The notes beneath the pieces are model-generated. The model saw nothing but the letters and a program-made list of their open reading frames with translations, ran no database searches and was not told the DNA's origin. Position numbers and translations under genes: made by a program. DNA of 64,000 nt from Streptomyces pactum (lineage in GTDB: Bacteria > Actinomycetota > Actinomycetes > Streptomycetales > Streptomycetaceae). Position 1 is the stretch's first letter, and each line of letters begins with the position of its first letter. Location: contig NZ_CP019724.1 in assembly GCF_002005225.1 (NCBI RefSeq), positions 2,108,001 through 2,172,000 on the forward strand, in the 5' to 3' direction. Below are positions 62,119 to 64,000 of the stretch, one piece after another.

Positions 62119-63777
62119 ATGGCAGATCCGCACCGCGCAGATCCGCACCGCTCGGCCCACGTCGACACCTTCGCGCGCGAGCACCTGCCGCCCCCGGACC
62201 AGTGGCCCGAGCTCCTCTTCGACCTGCCGCAACTGCGCTACCCCGAGCGGCTGAACTGCGCCGCCGAGCTGCTCGCCGGCCCGCCCGACGACCGCCCGGT
62301 CTTCCGCACCGCGTCCGGTGACCGCTGGACCTACGGCGGGCTGCGGGACCGCGTCGACCGGCTCGCCCACCTCCTCACCGGCGACCTCGGTGTGGTCCCG
62401 GGCAACCGGGTGCTGCTGCGCGGCCCCACCACCCCGTGGCTGGCCGCCTGCTGGCTGGCGGTGCTGAAGGCGGGCGCGGTGGCGGTGACCGTGCTGGCCC
62501 AGCAGCGCCCGCACGAACTGCGCGTCATCTGCGAGATCGCCCGGGTGGGGCACGCCCTGTGCGACGTCCGGGCCGTCGACGACCTCGCCGAGGCGGAGGT
62601 CCCCGGGCTGCGGATCACCACCTACGGCGGGGACGCGGCCGGCGACCTGCTCACCCGTACGCAGGCCGGCACCGCGCCGGACCGGCCGTACCAGGCCGTG
62701 GACACCGCGGCCGACGACGTGGCGCTGATCGCCTTCACCTCGGGGACCACCGGGCGGCCCAAGGGCTGCATGCACTTCCACCGCGACGTGCTGGCGATCG
62801 CCGACACCTTCTCCGAGCACGTGCTCAAGCCGCGCCCCGACGACCTCTTCGCGGGCAGCCCCCCGCTCGGTTTCACCTTCGGGCTCGGCGGGCTGGTGGT
62901 CTTCCCGATGCGGGCCGGGGCGAGCGCGCTGCTCCTCGAACAGGCGGGCCCGAGGCAGCTCTTGCCCGCGGTCGCCGAGCACCGGGTGTCGGTGCTGTTC
63001 ACCGCGCCGACGGCGTACCGCGCGATGCTCGACGAGCTGGACGCGTACGACGTGACGTGTCTGCGCCGCTGCGTCTCGGCGGGCGAGAACCTGCCCGCGG
63101 CCACCTGGCAAGCCTGGCACGAGCGCACCGGACTGCGCCTCATCAACGGCATCGGCGCGACCGAGCTGCTGCACATCTTCGTCTCCGCGGCCGACGACGA
63201 CATCAGGCCCGGCACGACCGGCGTCCCGGTGCCGGGATGGCACGCGCGCGTACAGGACGGGAAGGGCGAGCCGGTGGCCGACGGGGAGCCCGGGCTGCTG
63301 GCGGTGCGCGGGCCGGTGGGCTGCCGGTACCTCGCCGATCCGCGGCAGCGGGAGTACGTGCGCGGCGGCTGGAACATCACCGGCGACACCTACGTCCGCG
63401 AGCCCGACGGCTACTTCCGCTACGTGGCCCGCGCCGACGACATGATCATCTCCGCCGGGTACAACATCGCCGGGCCGGAGGTGGAGGACGCGCTGCTGCG
63501 CCATCCGGACGTGGTGGAGGCGGCCGTGGTGGGCCGGCCCGACGCGCACCGCGGACAGGTCGTGGTGGCCCACGCCGTACTGAAGGAGGGCGCCGAGCGG
63601 GACGCCGACGCGTTGCGCGCGTTCCTCCGGTCCGAGCTGGCGCCGTACAAGTGCCCGCGCGAGATCGTCTTCCTGGACGCGCTGCCGCGCACGGCGACCG
63701 GCAAGCTGCAGCGCTACCGGCTCCTGGCCCCGCACCATCCCGATGCCGATCCCGATCCCCGGGGCGACCAGGCGTGA
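62119..63777 (+). CDS. AMP-dependent acyl-CoA ligase, benzoate-CoA ligase-like
   Basis: The protein has 552 residues. ATP-binding core motif FTSGTTGRPKG, A5-like region INGIGATELLHIF, A8-like YFRYVARADDMIISAGYNIA and the C-terminal Lys in ATGKLQRY are all present. The order and length match benzoate/2-aminobenzoate-CoA ligase-type enzymes. It is divergent from the acyl-CoA dehydrogenase gene over 127 bases and upstream of a PaaX-type regulator, which supports a role in aromatic acid or short fatty acid catabolism. Substrate not resolvable from sequence. Confidence 0.92.
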   Translation: MADPHRADPHRSAHVDTFAREHLPPPDQWPELLFDLPQLRYPERLNCAAELLAGPPDDRPVFRTASGDRWTYGGLRDRVDRLAHLLTGDLGVVPGNRVLLRGPTTPWLAACWLAVLKAGAVAVTVLAQQRPHELRVICEIARVGHALCDVRAVDDLAEAEVPGLRITTYGGDAAGDLLTRTQAGTAPDRPYQAVDTAADDVALIAFTSGTTGRPKGCMHFHRDVLAIADTFSEHVLKPRPDDLFAGSPPLGFTFGLGGLVVFPMRAGASALLLEQAGPRQLLPAVAEHRVSVLFTAPTAYRAMLDELDAYDVTCLRRCVSAGENLPAATWQAWHERTGLRLINGIGATELLHIFVSAADDDIRPGTTGVPVPGWHARVQDGKGEPVADGEPGLLAVRGPVGCRYLADPRQREYVRGGWNITGDTYVREPDGYFRYVARADDMIISAGYNIAGPEVEDALLRHPDVVEAAVVGRPDAHRGQVVVAHAVLKEGAERDADALRAFLRSELAPYKCPREIVFLDALPRTATGKLQRYRLLAPHHPDADPDPRGDQA

Positions 63778-63792
63778 TGACGACAACCTAAG

Positions 63793-64000
63793 ATGATCAA
63801 CGTGTCCGACCAGCACGCGCAGCACGCCCCGAGATCCCTGATCGTCACGCTCTACGGCGCGTACGGCCGTTTCGCGCCGGGCCCGGTGCCCGTCGCCGAG
63901 CTGATCCGGCTGCTGGCCGCGGTCGGGGTGGACGCCCCCTCCGTACGCTCGTCGGTGTCCCGGCTGAAGCGGCGCGGGCTGCTCCTGCCCGCACGCACGG
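63793..64000 (+). CDS. PaaX-family regulator, cut by the window end
   Basis: Sixty-nine codons are visible. The start is an ATG 15 bases after the ligase stop. The sequence reads RSLIVTLYGAYGRFAPG, then the winged-helix stretch VRSSVSRLKRRGLLLPART, the N-terminal DNA-binding domain of PaaX-type repressors that respond to aryl-CoA thioesters. The remaining two thirds lie outside the window. It probably controls the ligase and dehydrogenase genes. Confidence 0.85.
   Translation, partial: MINVSDQHAQHAPRSLIVTLYGAYGRFAPGPVPVAELIRLLAAVGVDAPSVRSSVSRLKRRGLLLPART

Overview
The window is high-GC actinomycete DNA and almost certainly from a Streptomyces chromosome. The genes that point there are a WhiJ-type helix-turn-helix/DUF397/GHKL-ATPase triad, a streptophobe-type membrane protein, DUF5999, DUF6299 and DUF2637 proteins, a class III lanthipeptide cluster, and strong GC bias at third codon positions. 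No rRNA, tRNA or CRISPR array was seen.

Layout. About 0-33.7 kb is an accessory region dominated by anti-phage-type genes. On the minus strand an apparent operon runs from 14.25 kb down to 1.0 kb: GHKL ATPase, DUF262 protein, DUF3696-type AAA ATPase, a 319-residue unknown, a 2271-residue DruE/MrfA-like helicase with DUF1998 and a Vsr-like nuclease domain, and a UvrD helicase with a RelE-like N-terminus. Convergent to it is a WhiJ-like regulator with its DUF397 partner (14.4-15.4 kb). A second minus-strand block (28.5-15.5 kb) holds a CHAT protease, a Ser/Thr kinase, a DrmD-like SNF2 helicase and a DrmMI-like methylase. The DISARM core genes drmA, drmB and drmC are absent as separate genes. 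Right of it are a DUF6338 protein with a small partner, a helicase remnant, a beta-family protein and a DUF899 protein. A 19-bp repeat (TGGGACTTNNCTGGGACTT) lies at 38, 31286, 31501 and, degenerate, at 33650, all in one orientation. It brackets this region and may mark how it was assembled.

From 33.9 to 40.2 kb an MMPL transporter, a streptophobe protein and a two-component system form one minus-strand run. From 40.3 to 43.4 kb there are decayed genes (serine hydrolase tail, truncated MerR-like HTH), tandem repeats and one hypothetical gene.

From 43.4 to 51.4 kb is a class III lanthipeptide cluster: precursor, LanKC synthetase, ABC exporter, FAD/NAD(P)-binding oxidoreductase and a divergent AraC-type regulator. 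The predicted core contains two SWxSxxC units, resembling labyrinthopeptins.

From 51.7 to 56.2 kb is a beta-1,3-glucan utilisation pair (LacI-type regulator and secreted GH81 glucanase) with palindromic TGAGAGCGCTCTCA operators. The remainder (56.6-64 kb) is ordinary chromosome: small hypothetical proteins, an alpha/beta hydrolase, and an aromatic or fatty acid type catabolic set (RidA, acyl-CoA dehydrogenase with an unusual insertion, benzoate-CoA-ligase-like enzyme, PaaX regulator cut by the window end).
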